Of a stretch of DNA of 64,000 bases, positions 8,357 to 17,724 are shown piece after piece. The translations under genes were made by a program, and so were the position numbers. Origin of the DNA: Arthrobacter_J sp038199985 (GTDB taxonomy: Bacteria; Actinomycetota; Actinomycetes; Actinomycetales; Micrococcaceae). Positions within the stretch are counted from its first letter, which is position 1, and each line of letters opens with the position of its first letter. The stretch covers positions 1 through 64,000 of the forward strand of contig JBBPYK010000015.1 of assembly GCA_038199985.1 (NCBI GenBank). The letters run 5' to 3'. The notes below the pieces were generated by a model. That model worked only from the letters and a program-made list of their open reading frames with translations. It had not been told where the DNA came from and searched no databases.

Positions 8357-10795
8357 ATGGATATGCTGTTTGACCCCTACGAATCTGCCCCCGCTACCCG
8401 TCGCACTGCCCCGCAGGAACGTGCGTCTGACGTTGTCAACGCCAGCCCCGGCGTCGACGTATCGCCTGCCCTGATCCCTGAAGAGCTGCTGGCAGGGCTT
8501 AACCCGCAGCAGGAGGCTGCCGTACAGCACAGCGGATCGCCCCTGCTGATTGTTGCTGGCGCAGGATCAGGGAAAACCCGTGTGCTCAGTCACCGAATTG
8601 CCTATCTGTTGGCTACCCGGCGTGCTCATCCTGGGCAGATCCTTGCCATCACGTTCACCAATAAGGCCGCAGCGGAAATGCGCGAGCGGATAGAAGTGCT
8701 GGTCGGTGATGCAGCGAAGCGCATGTGGATCTCTACCTTTCACTCATCATGCGTGCGGATCCTGCGGCGGGAAGCACCGAACGTGGGAATGCGCTCCAAT
8801 TTCTCGATCTACGACTCCGCGGATACGCTGCGGCTGGTTACGCTCGTTGCCAAGGGGCTGGATCTGGATCCCAAGCGCTTTGCACCAAAGATGATCCAGC
8901 ACAAAATCTCTGCCCTGAAGAACGAACTGATCGACGACGAATCTTTTGCCTCTACGTCTAATCACTCCGATCCGGTAGAGCAGGCGGTCGCTCAGGTGTA
9001 CTCCGGGTACACGCAGCGCATGCGTCAGGCCAACGCCATGGATTTTGATGACCTGATCGCACAGACCGTCTTCATGTTCCGTGCTTTCCCCGGAGTAGCG
9101 GACTATTACCGACGCCGGTTCCGTCATGTGCTGGTGGATGAATATCAGGACACCAACCACGCCCAGTATGCGCTGGTGCGCGAACTCACCGGTGCAGTGG
9201 CGGAGAGCGGTGATCCTGAGGCGGAGTTGACTGTCGTGGGCGATTCGGATCAAAGCATCTATGCCTTTCGTGGCGCCGATGTCCGCAACATTGTGGAGTT
9301 CGAGAAGGACTATCCAACGGCGCGCACCATTTTGTTGGAACAGAATTATCGATCCACCCAGACCATTCTCAGTGCTGCCAATGCGGTCATTTCGCGCAAC
9401 CCAGACCGTCCTGATAAACACTTGTGGACGGCAGAGGGTAACGGGGAAAAGATCGTCGGTTACGTCGGCGAGAATGAGCACGAAGAAGCCCGCTTTATTG
9501 CCGACGAAATCGATCGCTTGCAGGATGACGCAAACCTCCGGCCTGGCGACGTGGCTATTTTCTACCGCACCAACGCACAGTCGCGCACTATCGAGGAAAT
9601 CCTTATGCGCGTGGGCTTGCCATACAAAGTGGTGGGCGGCACACGGTTCTACGAGCGCAAAGAAATCAAGGATGCGCTCGCCTACTTACGGGTGCTGGTG
9701 AACAAGGACGACGTTGTGAACCTGCGGCGAATCCTCAACGAGCCCAAGCGCGGCATTGGTGACCGCGCTGAGGGCGCAGTGGCCGCGCTGGCCGAACGGG
9801 AGCGCCTCAGCTTCATGGACGCGCTCCGCAGGGCTGACGAAGCTCCCGGTCTGGCAACTCGCTCATTGAACGCGGTCAACGGCTTCGTGAAGCTGATTGA
9901 CGACCTCGCGGAGGTTGCGGATGGCTCGGGTGCTGCCGCAGCACTAGAAGCCGTCTTGGAGCAAACTGGTTACCTCGAACAGTTGCGGCGCAGCTCGGAT
10001 CCACAGGACGAGTCTCGGGTGGAGAACCTCGCAGAGCTCGTGGCTGTCATCCGTGAATACGTGCGTGATAATAAGGATGGAACGCTGGGAGATTTTCTGG
10101 AGCAGGTGGCTCTCGTTGCCGATGCGGACCAGATCCCAGATATGCCCGAAGGGTCATCGGAAGAGATCGCGGCGGCCGTCGAGGAGTCTAGGCGGCAGGG
10201 AGTTGTCACACTGATGACTCTGCATACCGCTAAGGGTCTCGAATTTCCTGTCGTCTTCCTCACCGGACTGGAACAGGGCATCTTCCCGCACCAGCGATCC
10301 GCCACGGACCCTAAAGAGCTCGCCGAGGAACGCAGACTGGCGTACGTGGGGTTGACCAGGGCCCGGCAGCGCCTGTACCTGACACGGTCGGAAGTTCGGA
10401 GCATGTGGGGCCAGAGCCAATACAACCCGGCCAGTCAGTTCCTTTCCGAAGTCCCCGAAGCGCTTATCGATTGGAAACGTGAAGGTACCGAAAAACCAAC
10501 ATGGGGCGGCGGAACCACCACTACGAGCCGCTATGGTGGCTCTCACTGGGGCGCGGGGTCAGGTGGGGCCGCTGCCGATGCGAGTCCGCGCCGCTCCGCC
10601 GTCGGGCGTGTACAACCGCAGAAGGAAGTCATCTCCGTCAAGGTTGGGGACGCGGTAAACCACACGTCCTTCGGAAACGGGACCGTCATCGGTCTGGAAG
10701 GTTCGGGGGACAAGACGGTGGCGAAGGTCAAGTTCGACATCGGAGACAAGCGGCTATTGCTACGGTATGCACCGTTGGTCAAAGTTGATCAGTGA
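8357..10795 (+). CDS. pcrA: ATP-dependent DNA helicase PcrA/UvrD
   Basis: PcrA is a superfamily 1 3'-to-5' helicase used in repair and replication. The protein has motif I AGAGSGKTRVL, motif Ia ITFTNKAAAEMRER, motif II VDEYQDTN, motif III GDSDQSIYAFRGAD, motif IV QNYRSTQ, motif V TLHTAKGLEFPVVF and motif VI EERRLAYVGLTRARQRL. The C-terminal tail ends in a Tudor-like segment (VGDAVNHTSFGNGTVIGLEG) that binds RNA polymerase in PcrA. I prefer the ATG at 8357 (MDMLFDPY), which matches actinobacterial PcrA starts, over the in-frame ATG at 8324. pcrA followed by sucCD is a familiar order in Arthrobacter-like genomes. Confidence 0.96.
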   Translation: MDMLFDPYESAPATRRTAPQERASDVVNASPGVDVSPALIPEELLAGLNPQQEAAVQHSGSPLLIVAGAGSGKTRVLSHRIAYLLATRRAHPGQILAITFTNKAAAEMRERIEVLVGDAAKRMWISTFHSSCVRILRREAPNVGMRSNFSIYDSADTLRLVTLVAKGLDLDPKRFAPKMIQHKISALKNELIDDESFASTSNHSDPVEQAVAQVYSGYTQRMRQANAMDFDDLIAQTVFMFRAFPGVADYYRRRFRHVLVDEYQDTNHAQYALVRELTGAVAESGDPEAELTVVGDSDQSIYAFRGADVRNIVEFEKDYPTARTILLEQNYRSTQTILSAANAVISRNPDRPDKHLWTAEGNGEKIVGYVGENEHEEARFIADEIDRLQDDANLRPGDVAIFYRTNAQSRTIEEILMRVGLPYKVVGGTRFYERKEIKDALAYLRVLVNKDDVVNLRRILNEPKRGIGDRAEGAVAALAERERLSFMDALRRADEAPGLATRSLNAVNGFVKLIDDLAEVADGSGAAAALEAVLEQTGYLEQLRRSSDPQDESRVENLAELVAVIREYVRDNKDGTLGDFLEQVALVADADQIPDMPEGSSEEIAAAVEESRRQGVVTLMTLHTAKGLEFPVVFLTGLEQGIFPHQRSATDPKELAEERRLAYVGLTRARQRLYLTRSEVRSMWGQSQYNPASQFLSEVPEALIDWKREGTEKPTWGGGTTTTSRYGGSHWGAGSGGAAADASPRRSAVGRVQPQKEVISVKVGDAVNHTSFGNGTVIGLEGSGDKTVAKVKFDIGDKRLLLRYAPLVKVDQ

Positions 10796-10906
10796 GTTGC
10801 GTGGTGTGTGCTTCATCACGAAAGCGGTAGTCTGGGAACGGCCCCAGAGGCCAAGGGACTAAAGTTCCGTAAGTAAACCTACTTCGACGTAGAAGGACGC
10901 AAGCCC

Positions 10907-12067
10907 GTGGACCTGTTTGAATATCAGGCGCGCGATATGTTCGAGGCGCACGGAGTACCCGTGCTTGCCGGCATCGTGGCGCACACACCCGAAGAAGCAA
11001 AAGCAGCAGCCGAAAAGATTGGCGGCGTAGTTGTCGTCAAGGCGCAGGTTAAGGTCGGAGGCCGTGGCAAAGCTGGCGGTGTGAAGGTCGCTAAGACACC
11101 TGATGAGGTCTTTGAACACGCGTCAAACATCCTCGGAATGGACATCAAGGGCCATACGGTCAACACCATCATGATCGCCCAAGGCGCAGATATCGCAGAG
11201 GAATATTACTTCTCCGTGCTGCTTGACCGGGCAAATCGCAATTACCTCGCCATGTGCTCTGTCGAGGGCGGCGTGGAAATCGAGGTGCTCGCTGTCGAGC
11301 GTCCTGACGCCCTGGCCAAGGTCGCCATTGATCCCTCGGTGGGGATTGACCGGGCCAAGGCAGATGAAATCGTTGCAGAAGCCGGTTTCGCCGAGGAGCT
11401 GCGCGACGATGTCGCCAAAGCAATTCTGAAGCTGTGGGACGTTTTCTCCAAGGAAGACGCCACGCTCGTTGAAGTCAACCCGCTCGTCAAGACCGGATCC
11501 GGTGAAATTCTTGCCCTCGACGGCAAGGTATCCCTAGATGAGAATGCTGACTTCCGTCAGGAAGGCCACGCTGCCCTGGAGGACAAAGACGCTGCAGACC
11601 CGCTCGAAGCGAAGGCAAAGGCCGCAGGCCTGAACTACGTGAAGCTCGACGGCGAGGTTGGTGTCATCGGAAACGGTGCCGGGCTGGTCATGTCCACGCT
11701 CGACGTCGTCGCCTACGCCGGAGAAGCACACGGCGGCGTGAAACCAGCCAACTTCCTGGACATTGGCGGTGGAGCCTCGGCTGAGGTCATGTCCGCAGGA
11801 CTGGACGTCATCCTGAACGATGACCAGGTCAAGTCTGTCTTCGTCAACGTCTTCGGCGGCATCACCGCTTGCGACGCTGTAGCCACCGGCATCGTCAAGG
11901 CGCTTGAAATCTTGGGCGACGAAGCCAACAAGCCTCTGGTCGTGCGCCTCGACGGCAACAACGTGGAGGAAGGCCGTCGGATCCTTGCCGCGGCAAATCA
12001 CCCGTTGGTAACTCTTGCCACCACCATGGACGAAGGCGCCGATAAGGCTGCCGAGCTGGCCGCGTAG
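10907..12067 (+). CDS. sucC: Succinate--CoA ligase [ADP-forming] subunit beta
   Basis: SucC is the ATP-grasp beta subunit of succinyl-CoA synthetase, which makes ATP in the TCA cycle. The length of 386 residues is normal. It begins MDLFEYQARDMFEAHGVPV and contains the nucleotide-binding KAQVKVGGRGKAGGVK region, the EVNPL metal-site motif and the GLVMSTLD and FVNVFGGITACD segments near the C-terminus. The GTG start is set by AGAAGGA at 10891-10897. sucD follows 18 bases later. A TAGTCT at 10828 is a possible -10. Confidence 0.98.
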   Translation: MDLFEYQARDMFEAHGVPVLAGIVAHTPEEAKAAAEKIGGVVVVKAQVKVGGRGKAGGVKVAKTPDEVFEHASNILGMDIKGHTVNTIMIAQGADIAEEYYFSVLLDRANRNYLAMCSVEGGVEIEVLAVERPDALAKVAIDPSVGIDRAKADEIVAEAGFAEELRDDVAKAILKLWDVFSKEDATLVEVNPLVKTGSGEILALDGKVSLDENADFRQEGHAALEDKDAADPLEAKAKAAGLNYVKLDGEVGVIGNGAGLVMSTLDVVAYAGEAHGGVKPANFLDIGGGASAEVMSAGLDVILNDDQVKSVFVNVFGGITACDAVATGIVKALEILGDEANKPLVVRLDGNNVEEGRRILAAANHPLVTLATTMDEGADKAAELAA

Positions 12068-12085
12068 AAAGTAAAGGTTTCGAGA

Positions 12086-12988
12086 ATGTCTATCTATCTC
12101 AATAAAGACTCCAAGGTGATTGTCCAGGGCATCACCGGAGGCGAAGGCACCAAGCACACTGCGCTGATGCTCAAGGCCGGCACTCAGGTTGTTGGTGGCG
12201 TTAACGCCCGCAAAGCTGGCACCGAAGTGACCCACGGTGACGTGACTCTGCCCGTTTTCGCGACGGTCAGCGAGGCCATCGAAAAGACCGCCGCGGATGT
12301 TTCGATCGTTTTTGTGCCGCCAGCCTTCACCAAGGACGCTGTCATGGAAGCGATCGACGCCGGTATCGGCCTTGTCGTGGTCATCACCGAGGGCGTACCC
12401 GTCCAGGATTCTGCTGAGTTCTGGGCCCACGCCCAGTCCAAGAAGGACGCCAGCGGCAAGCAGGTCACGCGAATCATTGGCCCGAACTGTCCCGGTATCA
12501 TCACCCCCGGAGAAGCACTCGTTGGCATCACGCCCAACAACATCACGGGTAAGGGCGGCGTCGGTCTGGTTTCCAAGTCCGGAACCTTGACCTACCAGAT
12601 GATGTACGAACTGCGGGATCTTGGATTCTCCACGGCCATCGGTATTGGTGGGGACCCGGTCATCGGGACCACGCACATCGATGCGCTAGAGGCGTTCGAA
12701 GCTGATCCTGAGACTAAGGCTATTGTGATGATCGGTGAAATTGGAGGCGACGCCGAAGAGCGTGCCGCTGAGTTCATCAAGGCCAATGTGACCAAACCCG
12801 TTGTTGGTTACGTTGCCGGGTTCACCGCTCCGGAAGGCAAAACCATGGGCCACGCAGGTGCCATCGTTTCGGGCTCCGCTGGAACAGCCCAGGCCAAGAA
12901 GGAAGCCCTCGAAGCTGCAGGTGTCAAGGTTGGCAAGACGCCGTCCGAGACAGCGCAGCTGCTCCGGGATATCTACGCAACCCTGTAG
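12086..12988 (+). CDS. sucD: Succinate--CoA ligase subunit alpha
   Basis: SucD binds CoA and carries the phosphohistidine of succinyl-CoA synthetase. The 300-residue protein has the Rossmann motif GITGGEGTKHTALML, the GPNCPGIITPGE motif and the active-site region FTAPEGKTMGHAGAIVSG, whose histidine in GHAGAI is the phosphorylated residue. It lies 18 bases after sucC in one operon and is followed by a long hairpin. Confidence 0.98.
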   Translation: MSIYLNKDSKVIVQGITGGEGTKHTALMLKAGTQVVGGVNARKAGTEVTHGDVTLPVFATVSEAIEKTAADVSIVFVPPAFTKDAVMEAIDAGIGLVVVITEGVPVQDSAEFWAHAQSKKDASGKQVTRIIGPNCPGIITPGEALVGITPNNITGKGGVGLVSKSGTLTYQMMYELRDLGFSTAIGIGGDPVIGTTHIDALEAFEADPETKAIVMIGEIGGDAEERAAEFIKANVTKPVVGYVAGFTAPEGKTMGHAGAIVSGSAGTAQAKKEALEAAGVKVGKTPSETAQLLRDIYATL

Positions 12989-13003
12989 CCCCGTTTTTGC
13001 ATG

Positions 13004-13043
13004 AACTGTGCCCGCTGAGTCTGATGACTCCGCGGGCACAGTT
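13004..13043. terminator. Bidirectional hairpin between sucD and the iron transporter gene
   Basis: AACTGTGCCCGC (13004-13015) pairs with GCGGGCACAGTT (13032-13043). Inside, GAGTC and GACTC close a TGAT loop, so the 40-base element is one nearly perfect hairpin with a single T/C mismatch. It lies between convergent genes and can serve both. Confidence 0.85.
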
Positions 13044-13064
13044 GTTGAGGAACACTGACGGGAA

Positions 13065-14180
13065 CTAAACGATAACGCCGCCAAAGAGCAAGCCCAGAAG
13101 GTAAGTGGCGGCCGCGGCGCCGAGCCCGATAGCGAGCTGGCGCAGCCCGCGCTTCGTCGGGGATGCGCCGGAGAGAAGTCCCACAACACCACCAGTGACC
13201 AAGAGCGCCAGACCAACCAGAACACAGGCGACGATAACCGCAGCGAGGCCAGACATGCCAAAAATATAAGGTAGGACGGGAATGATGGCGCCGGAAGCGA
13301 AGAAGCAGAAACTCGCCGCAGCTGCGCCTATCCCGGTGCCCACCGTTTCGTGTTCATCGCTCTCGTTGATCTGATCTGGCCGTAGCGACAGACTGGGGTC
13401 ACAATCGCAGCTATAGACTCCCATTCGTTCGGCGGCTCGATGCTCGGCATTTTCAAGCGACATTCCACGCGCCCGATAAACCAACACCAGCTCATTCGCT
13501 TCGATGTCCAACGACTCCGAAGCGGAGAGGGTCACCTGCGTGGGCCTCGACGCGTTCAATAACTCGCGTTGTGAGCCGACCGACACGTACTCACCGGCTG
13601 CCATCGACAGGGCCCCGGCCAACAGCCCAGCGAACCCGCTAAACAGGATGAAGGCGCTCGATGCACCGGTAGCACCGATGCCCATGACCAGCGCGAGATT
13701 ACTCACCAAGCCGTCATTAGCGCCGAATACCGCCGCTCGGAAGTTACCGGACAGGCGATTGCGCCCACGCGTCGCCAGCGCACGGACCACTTCCTCGTGA
13801 ATTTTCTCGTCCGCAGCCATACCAGCCGTGGCATCGTCATCCTTGGTATACGGAGAGTCACTCTCGGCGCGCTGGGCTAAGGCAAGAACAAAAACAAAGC
13901 CGAAATGACGGGCCAGGAACCGCAGCGCTACACGCCGTTGGGAGGGCCGACGTCGTCCTGGCCCGTGCTCACCCAGCAACTGGCGCCAATGGTCTTCGTG
14001 GCGTCCTTCTGCGTCAGCGAGAGCGAGTAGAATATCGCGCTCCTCGCCCTGACGACGTTGCGCGAGGTCGCGGTAAAGCGCGGCCTCAGCCTTTTCATCC
14101 GCAAGATAGCGGCGCCATCGGCTGATCTCGGCTGGTGTTGGATCCCGGCGCCCGTGATCGAGGGCTGGCATGGGTGGCAC
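13065..14180 (-). CDS. Ferritin-like domain/VIT1-CCC1 family iron(manganese) transporter, MbfA-like
   Basis: The protein has an N-terminal ferritin-like (rubrerythrin/erythrin) domain with EKAEAALYRDLA, an ExxH in AEGRHEDHW and a second one in DEKIHEEV, followed by a VIT1/CCC1 membrane domain (FRAAVFGANDGLVSNLALVMG) of about five helices. The same architecture is found in rhizobial MbfA, a membrane-bound ferritin that exports iron. I place the start at GTG 14180 because AGGAG lies six bases upstream; a TTG at 14270 would abut the divergent gene and adds 30 residues with no domain match. The direction of transport is inferred from MbfA. Confidence 0.85.
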   Translation of the reverse strand: MPPMPALDHGRRDPTPAEISRWRRYLADEKAEAALYRDLAQRRQGEERDILLALADAEGRHEDHWRQLLGEHGPGRRRPSQRRVALRFLARHFGFVFVLALAQRAESDSPYTKDDDATAGMAADEKIHEEVVRALATRGRNRLSGNFRAAVFGANDGLVSNLALVMGIGATGASSAFILFSGFAGLLAGALSMAAGEYVSVGSQRELLNASRPTQVTLSASESLDIEANELVLVYRARGMSLENAEHRAAERMGVYSCDCDPSLSLRPDQINESDEHETVGTGIGAAAASFCFFASGAIIPVLPYIFGMSGLAAVIVACVLVGLALLVTGGVVGLLSGASPTKRGLRQLAIGLGAAAATYLLGLLFGGVIV

Positions 14181-14257
14181 GGAGAACTCCTGAGTTTGAC
14201 GAGGACGAACAATTCTACCAACCGGCCGGGTCCCCTGAATAATTGAGAGCGAACCGC

Positions 14258-14263
14258 TAGAAT
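14258..14263 (+). promoter_or_regulatory. Candidate -10 element for a leaderless mRNA (AI-2E family gene)
   Basis: TAGAAT is followed by seven bases and the GTG at 14271, so transcription should begin at or next to the start codon. No Shine-Dalgarno sequence is present. Confidence 0.55.
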
Positions 14264-14270
14264 CAGACAA

Positions 14271-15485
14271 GTGAGCAAAGACAAAATTCGCATAGGCGTA
14301 CCCATCCTGGAAAAGTCCTCCGCAGAGGATAGCGGCCGGAGCTCGATCTGGAGCGACAGTCTGGGAAGGGCCGGTCTGCGCTGTGCCCAGATCTTGCTAA
14401 TCCTCTCTGTCGCGGTCATCGCGATCTATGGGCTGCTGCAAGTCAAGCTCGTGGTTATCCCGCTGCTGCTTGCACTGATCCTCGCTGCTGCGATCGGTCC
14501 GGTGGTGCACTGGCTGCATAGCAAGGGATGGCCCAGTGCCCTTGCCACTGGGACGTCTTTCCTTCTGCTCTTGGTGGTATTCGGGGGCGTGATCACCGGG
14601 ATCGTTGCCGCCGTTCGGAGCGAGATGGACGCACTTGTCGAACAGGCGGTTGAGGGCTTTGACCAACTCGTGGCATTCGCTCAAAACGGTCCTATCCCAC
14701 TGGACAGCACCGCGATTGAGGATGCAAAGAACGCGGCGGCCGACTTCTTAACGAGCAGCACAGTGGGGAACACCGCCCTTGCCGGACTTTCTGTGGCCAC
14801 CAGCATCATCACAGGGTTTGTACTCATGGCAGTGGTGCTGTTCTTCTTCTTGAAAGACGGCGCCAAAATCTGGGGCTTTTTCCTCCGCCTGTTCAAGGGC
14901 GAACAGCAGGATAAAGCGCGGCTGGCAGGCCACCGGGCTATGGAGGTCTTTGGTGGCTACGTTCGCGGAACAGCCCTGATTGCGCTGGTGGACGCCATCT
15001 TCATCGGTGGCGCCCTCTTCTTCCTCGGTGTGCCACTGGCTTTGCCTTTGGCCGTCATCGTCTTCGTCACCGCGTTCATCCCCATTGTCGGCGCAACAGT
15101 GGCGGGCGTGCTCGCAGCGCTCGTTGCCCTCGTGGCCAACGGCCCGTTCGTGGCGCTAATGGTCATTATCGCGGTGGTCGTTGTCAACCAGTTGGAGGGA
15201 AATCTCCTGCAGCCGGTAGTCATGGGTAAGTCACTCAGCATCCATGCGCTGGTTATTTTGCTTGCACTGACAGCGGGAACCATTCTTGCCGGGATTATCG
15301 GCGCCATCCTGGCCGTGCCGATCACCGCCGTCGCGTGGGCCGTGATCAAGGTATGGACCGGCGAAGATGATGGTTCCCCGGAGGTCCGCCGCAAGATTAG
15401 AGAGTTTACTGACACTGACAAGGACACCGACGGAGGGATCAAGGCCGCAGCCGAATTCGCGGATGCCGAGGGACGCCACAGCTAG
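14271..15485 (+). CDS. AI-2E family transporter (PF01594 permease)
   Basis: The 404-residue protein has about eight membrane helices, the central soluble segment typical of the family, and the C-terminal motif region FIPIVGATVAGVLAALVAL followed by NQLEGNLLQPVVMGKSLSIHALVILLAL. Members include TqsA-like exporters and sodium/proton antiporters, so export of a signal molecule should not be assumed. The gene starts with GTG and appears leaderless. It is divergent from the iron transporter gene. The C-terminal tail of about 45 residues is charged and probably cytoplasmic. Confidence 0.88.
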   Translation: MSKDKIRIGVPILEKSSAEDSGRSSIWSDSLGRAGLRCAQILLILSVAVIAIYGLLQVKLVVIPLLLALILAAAIGPVVHWLHSKGWPSALATGTSFLLLLVVFGGVITGIVAAVRSEMDALVEQAVEGFDQLVAFAQNGPIPLDSTAIEDAKNAAADFLTSSTVGNTALAGLSVATSIITGFVLMAVVLFFFLKDGAKIWGFFLRLFKGEQQDKARLAGHRAMEVFGGYVRGTALIALVDAIFIGGALFFLGVPLALPLAVIVFVTAFIPIVGATVAGVLAALVALVANGPFVALMVIIAVVVVNQLEGNLLQPVVMGKSLSIHALVILLALTAGTILAGIIGAILAVPITAVAWAVIKVWTGEDDGSPEVRRKIREFTDTDKDTDGGIKAAAEFADAEGRHS

Positions 15486-15493
15486 TACGGCTT

Positions 15494-15799
15494 CTACTTG
15501 GGCTGGCTACAGGAAAACCGTATGGCGCGACCAGCGTAGGATCCGGACGCAGCCACGGTAACGACCAACTCGACCTGATCGCGGATCCATACGGTGGATC
15601 GCACAGCACTGCTCAGGCTGCGGGCAAAATGTTCCGGATTTGCTACCAACCAACTTTGCCATTGGCCTCCTGCGGCGAAGCTCACCGTGCCTTTAGTTAG
15701 ATCCACAACCGGCAGCACCGATACGGTGCATGCGGATGAGGCAGGTTGCCGGACGGCAGTACGAGCCGTCGTCGAACTGGTCAGGGTGGGAGCGAACAT
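15494..15799 (-). CDS. Small hypothetical protein
   Basis: An open frame on the minus strand fills the gap between two plus-strand genes and shows GC-rich third positions, which argues that it is real. I start it at the ATG at 15799, with GAAAGG eight bases upstream; an in-frame ATG at 15862 would add 21 basic residues. The 101-residue product is rich in serine, threonine and valine (RTAVRQPASSACTVSV, ELVVTVAASGSYAG), with no clear signal peptide and no family that I recognise. Confidence 0.45.
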   Translation of the reverse strand: MFAPTLTSSTTARTAVRQPASSACTVSVLPVVDLTKGTVSFAAGGQWQSWLVANPEHFARSLSSAVRSTVWIRDQVELVVTVAASGSYAGRAIRFSCSQPK

Positions 15800-16029
15800 G
15801 TCGCGGGCCTTTCGGTTGCTCTTGCCTGCACCGATGACATGAAGTGCAAACCGCTTCCTCATCCGAACCACCCGTAAGCATGGGGTTGGTGCGCGGCCAG
15901 TCGGAGCTTGGCGCCGCATCTCTTGAAGCTCCTTTCACCCTACCGTCAACCGGTTCCTGTTGCACAGGCTCTGGGTGGTCCCGGGTATGCTCGGGAAACA
16001 GTCAGTCGACGTGCCGGAAAGAGGAATCG

Positions 16030-16608
16030 ATGAAGGCCCTCCCCGTGGAGACGAGCAACGCGCCCATCGCCATAGGTCCGCACATCCGCGCCGCGCGCCA
16101 AGCGCATCGGATGACCATCGGTCAGGTCGCTGAGGCCACTGGCCTCACCAAGGGATTCCTTTCCCGCGTTGAGCGGGACCTGACCTCGCCGTCGGTCGCT
16201 TCGCTGGTGACCCTGTGTCAGGTGCTCTCCATCTCCATTGGCGATTTGTTCGCCGTTCCGGAAACACATCACACACGTTGGGCTGAAGCGCCTCACGTCA
16301 GCCTGGGTGGAATTGGGATCGACGAACGGCTGATCACGGCTCGTTCAGAGAGGCGGTTGCAAGTGATACGGGCCGTCGTGGAACCGCACGGGCGTGGAGA
16401 ATCGGAGCTCTATACGGTTGACTGCGAAGTTGAGGTACTCCACGTGGCGTCCGGACGGCTAACGCTGATTCTTGCCAATGAAGGCTACGAGTTGGAGGCC
16501 GGAGACACCGTCACATTCCCGGGCCGTGAACCGCATTCGTGGACCAACCCGTGGGACGAGGAGGCCGTTGTTCTATGGACTCTCGTCCATCCTTCCGGTC
16601 GAGGATAG
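16030..16608 (+). CDS. XRE-family regulator with C-terminal cupin domain
   Basis: The 192-residue protein has an N-terminal Cro/CI helix-turn-helix (ARQAHRMTIGQVAEATGLTKGFLSRVERDLTSPSVASLVTLCQVL) and a C-terminal cupin domain (VEVLHVASGRLTLILANEGYELEAGDTVTFPGREPHSW) that probably senses a small ligand. The ATG at 16030 follows AAAGAGGA. It lies 126 bases upstream of the ureohydrolase operon and is its likely regulator. Regulators of this type next to polyamine or guanidino-compound enzymes (PuuR-like) usually respond to the pathway substrate. Confidence 0.9.
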   Translation: MKALPVETSNAPIAIGPHIRAARQAHRMTIGQVAEATGLTKGFLSRVERDLTSPSVASLVTLCQVLSISIGDLFAVPETHHTRWAEAPHVSLGGIGIDERLITARSERRLQVIRAVVEPHGRGESELYTVDCEVEVLHVASGRLTLILANEGYELEAGDTVTFPGREPHSWTNPWDEEAVVLWTLVHPSGRG

Positions 16609-16623
16609 CGGTCTCGGACAAAC

Positions 16624-16652
16624 TTGACCGTCACTGGCACGTAAAATAGCCT
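16624..16652 (+). promoter_or_regulatory. Candidate promoter of the ureohydrolase operon
   Basis: TTGACC (16624-16629) and TAGCCT (16647-16652) are separated by exactly 17 bases. The predicted start near 16659 gives a leader of about 76 bases before the ATG at 16735. Confidence 0.55.
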
Positions 16653-16734
16653 CTAGGCAACTGTTGATGCTTATCAGAAAACAATCCGGCGTTCGCCGCC
16701 GTGGGCTCCCAGGCCCGGAACGGAGCACATTCCG

Positions 16735-17724
16735 ATGGAAGAAATACGAGTCACCGAGAACGGCAACGTAGGGCCCATCGATTCTTCACGGATCCCTCGC
16801 TATGCAGGTGCAGCTACGTTCGCTCGCCTTCCACGCTTGGATCAGGTGCAGCATGCGGACATTGCCGTAGTCGGTGTGCCTTTTGACACAGGTGTTTCCT
16901 ACCGTCCCGGAGCCCGTTTTGGGGCAAACCATGTCCGGGAGTCCTCGCGCCTTTTGCGCCCCTACAACCCGGCACAAGATGTTTCACCGTTCGCGAATGT
17001 CCAGGTGGCTGACGCTGGCGATATGGCCGTGAACCCCTTCAACATCAACGAGGCGATTGAAGAGGTTCAGCAGAACGCGCTGGACCTTACCGCGAAGGGA
17101 ACCTCGCTGGTCACCCTCGGCGGAGATCACACCATTGCGTTGCCGTTGCTGCGCGCTGCGACAGAACGTGCTGGACAACCCGTGGCCATGCTTCACTTTG
17201 ATGCACACCTTGACACCTGGGATACCTATTTCGGCGCGGAATACACGCACGGAACACCCTTCCGCCGCGCCGTCGAAGAAGGAATTCTGGACACTGAGGC
17301 AATCTCCCACGTCGGCACACGCGGACCGCTCTACGGCAAGAAGGACCTTGAGGACGACCGCCGCTTCGGCTTCGGAATCGTCACCTCCTCGGACGTCTTC
17401 CGGCAGGGCGTGGACGAGGTTATCGCGAAACTGCGCGATCGGATCGGCGACCGCCCCCTGTACATCTCCGTGGATATCGATGTCTTGGATCCGGCCCATG
17501 CGCCCGGAACCGGGACACCGGAAGCCGGCGGAATGACGAGCCGCGAACTGTTGGAAATCATCCGTGGGATGCGCGGTATGAACCTGGTGGGAGCCGACGT
17601 CGTCGAAGTTGCTCCTGCCTACGACCACGCGGAAATTACTGGCATCGCAGCCTCGCACGTAGCGTACGATCTCGTAACACTTCTGGCAGACAAGGCCTCC
17701 ACAACCAGCGACGGGAAAAAGTAG
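16735..17724 (+). CDS. Agmatinase/guanidinobutyrase-type ureohydrolase
   Basis: Ureohydrolases use two Mn ions to release urea from guanidino compounds. All metal ligands are visible: His132 in GGDHT, Asp156, His158 and Asp160 in DAHLD, and Asp247 and Asp249 in DIDVLDP. At 329 residues the length is normal. The stop codon abuts the ATG of the next gene, a thiamine-diphosphate enzyme, so the two are translationally linked. That partner favours 4-guanidinobutyrate over agmatine as substrate, because it could supply guanidinobutyraldehyde from 2-ketoarginine. This is an inference from context; sequence alone does not separate the two substrates. Confidence 0.88.
   Translation: MEEIRVTENGNVGPIDSSRIPRYAGAATFARLPRLDQVQHADIAVVGVPFDTGVSYRPGARFGANHVRESSRLLRPYNPAQDVSPFANVQVADAGDMAVNPFNINEAIEEVQQNALDLTAKGTSLVTLGGDHTIALPLLRAATERAGQPVAMLHFDAHLDTWDTYFGAEYTHGTPFRRAVEEGILDTEAISHVGTRGPLYGKKDLEDDRRFGFGIVTSSDVFRQGVDEVIAKLRDRIGDRPLYISVDIDVLDPAHAPGTGTPEAGGMTSRELLEIIRGMRGMNLVGADVVEVAPAYDHAEITGIAASHVAYDLVTLLADKASTTSDGKK

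Noticed and set aside
11534..12676. A 380-codon open frame on the minus strand across sucC and sucD
   Set aside because: It lies antisense to two certain genes, has no family motif and follows from GC-rich third positions.
15960..15991. TTGCAC and TATGCT as a promoter for the XRE-cupin gene
   Set aside because: The spacer is 20 bases, too long for a normal promoter, so I did not list it.
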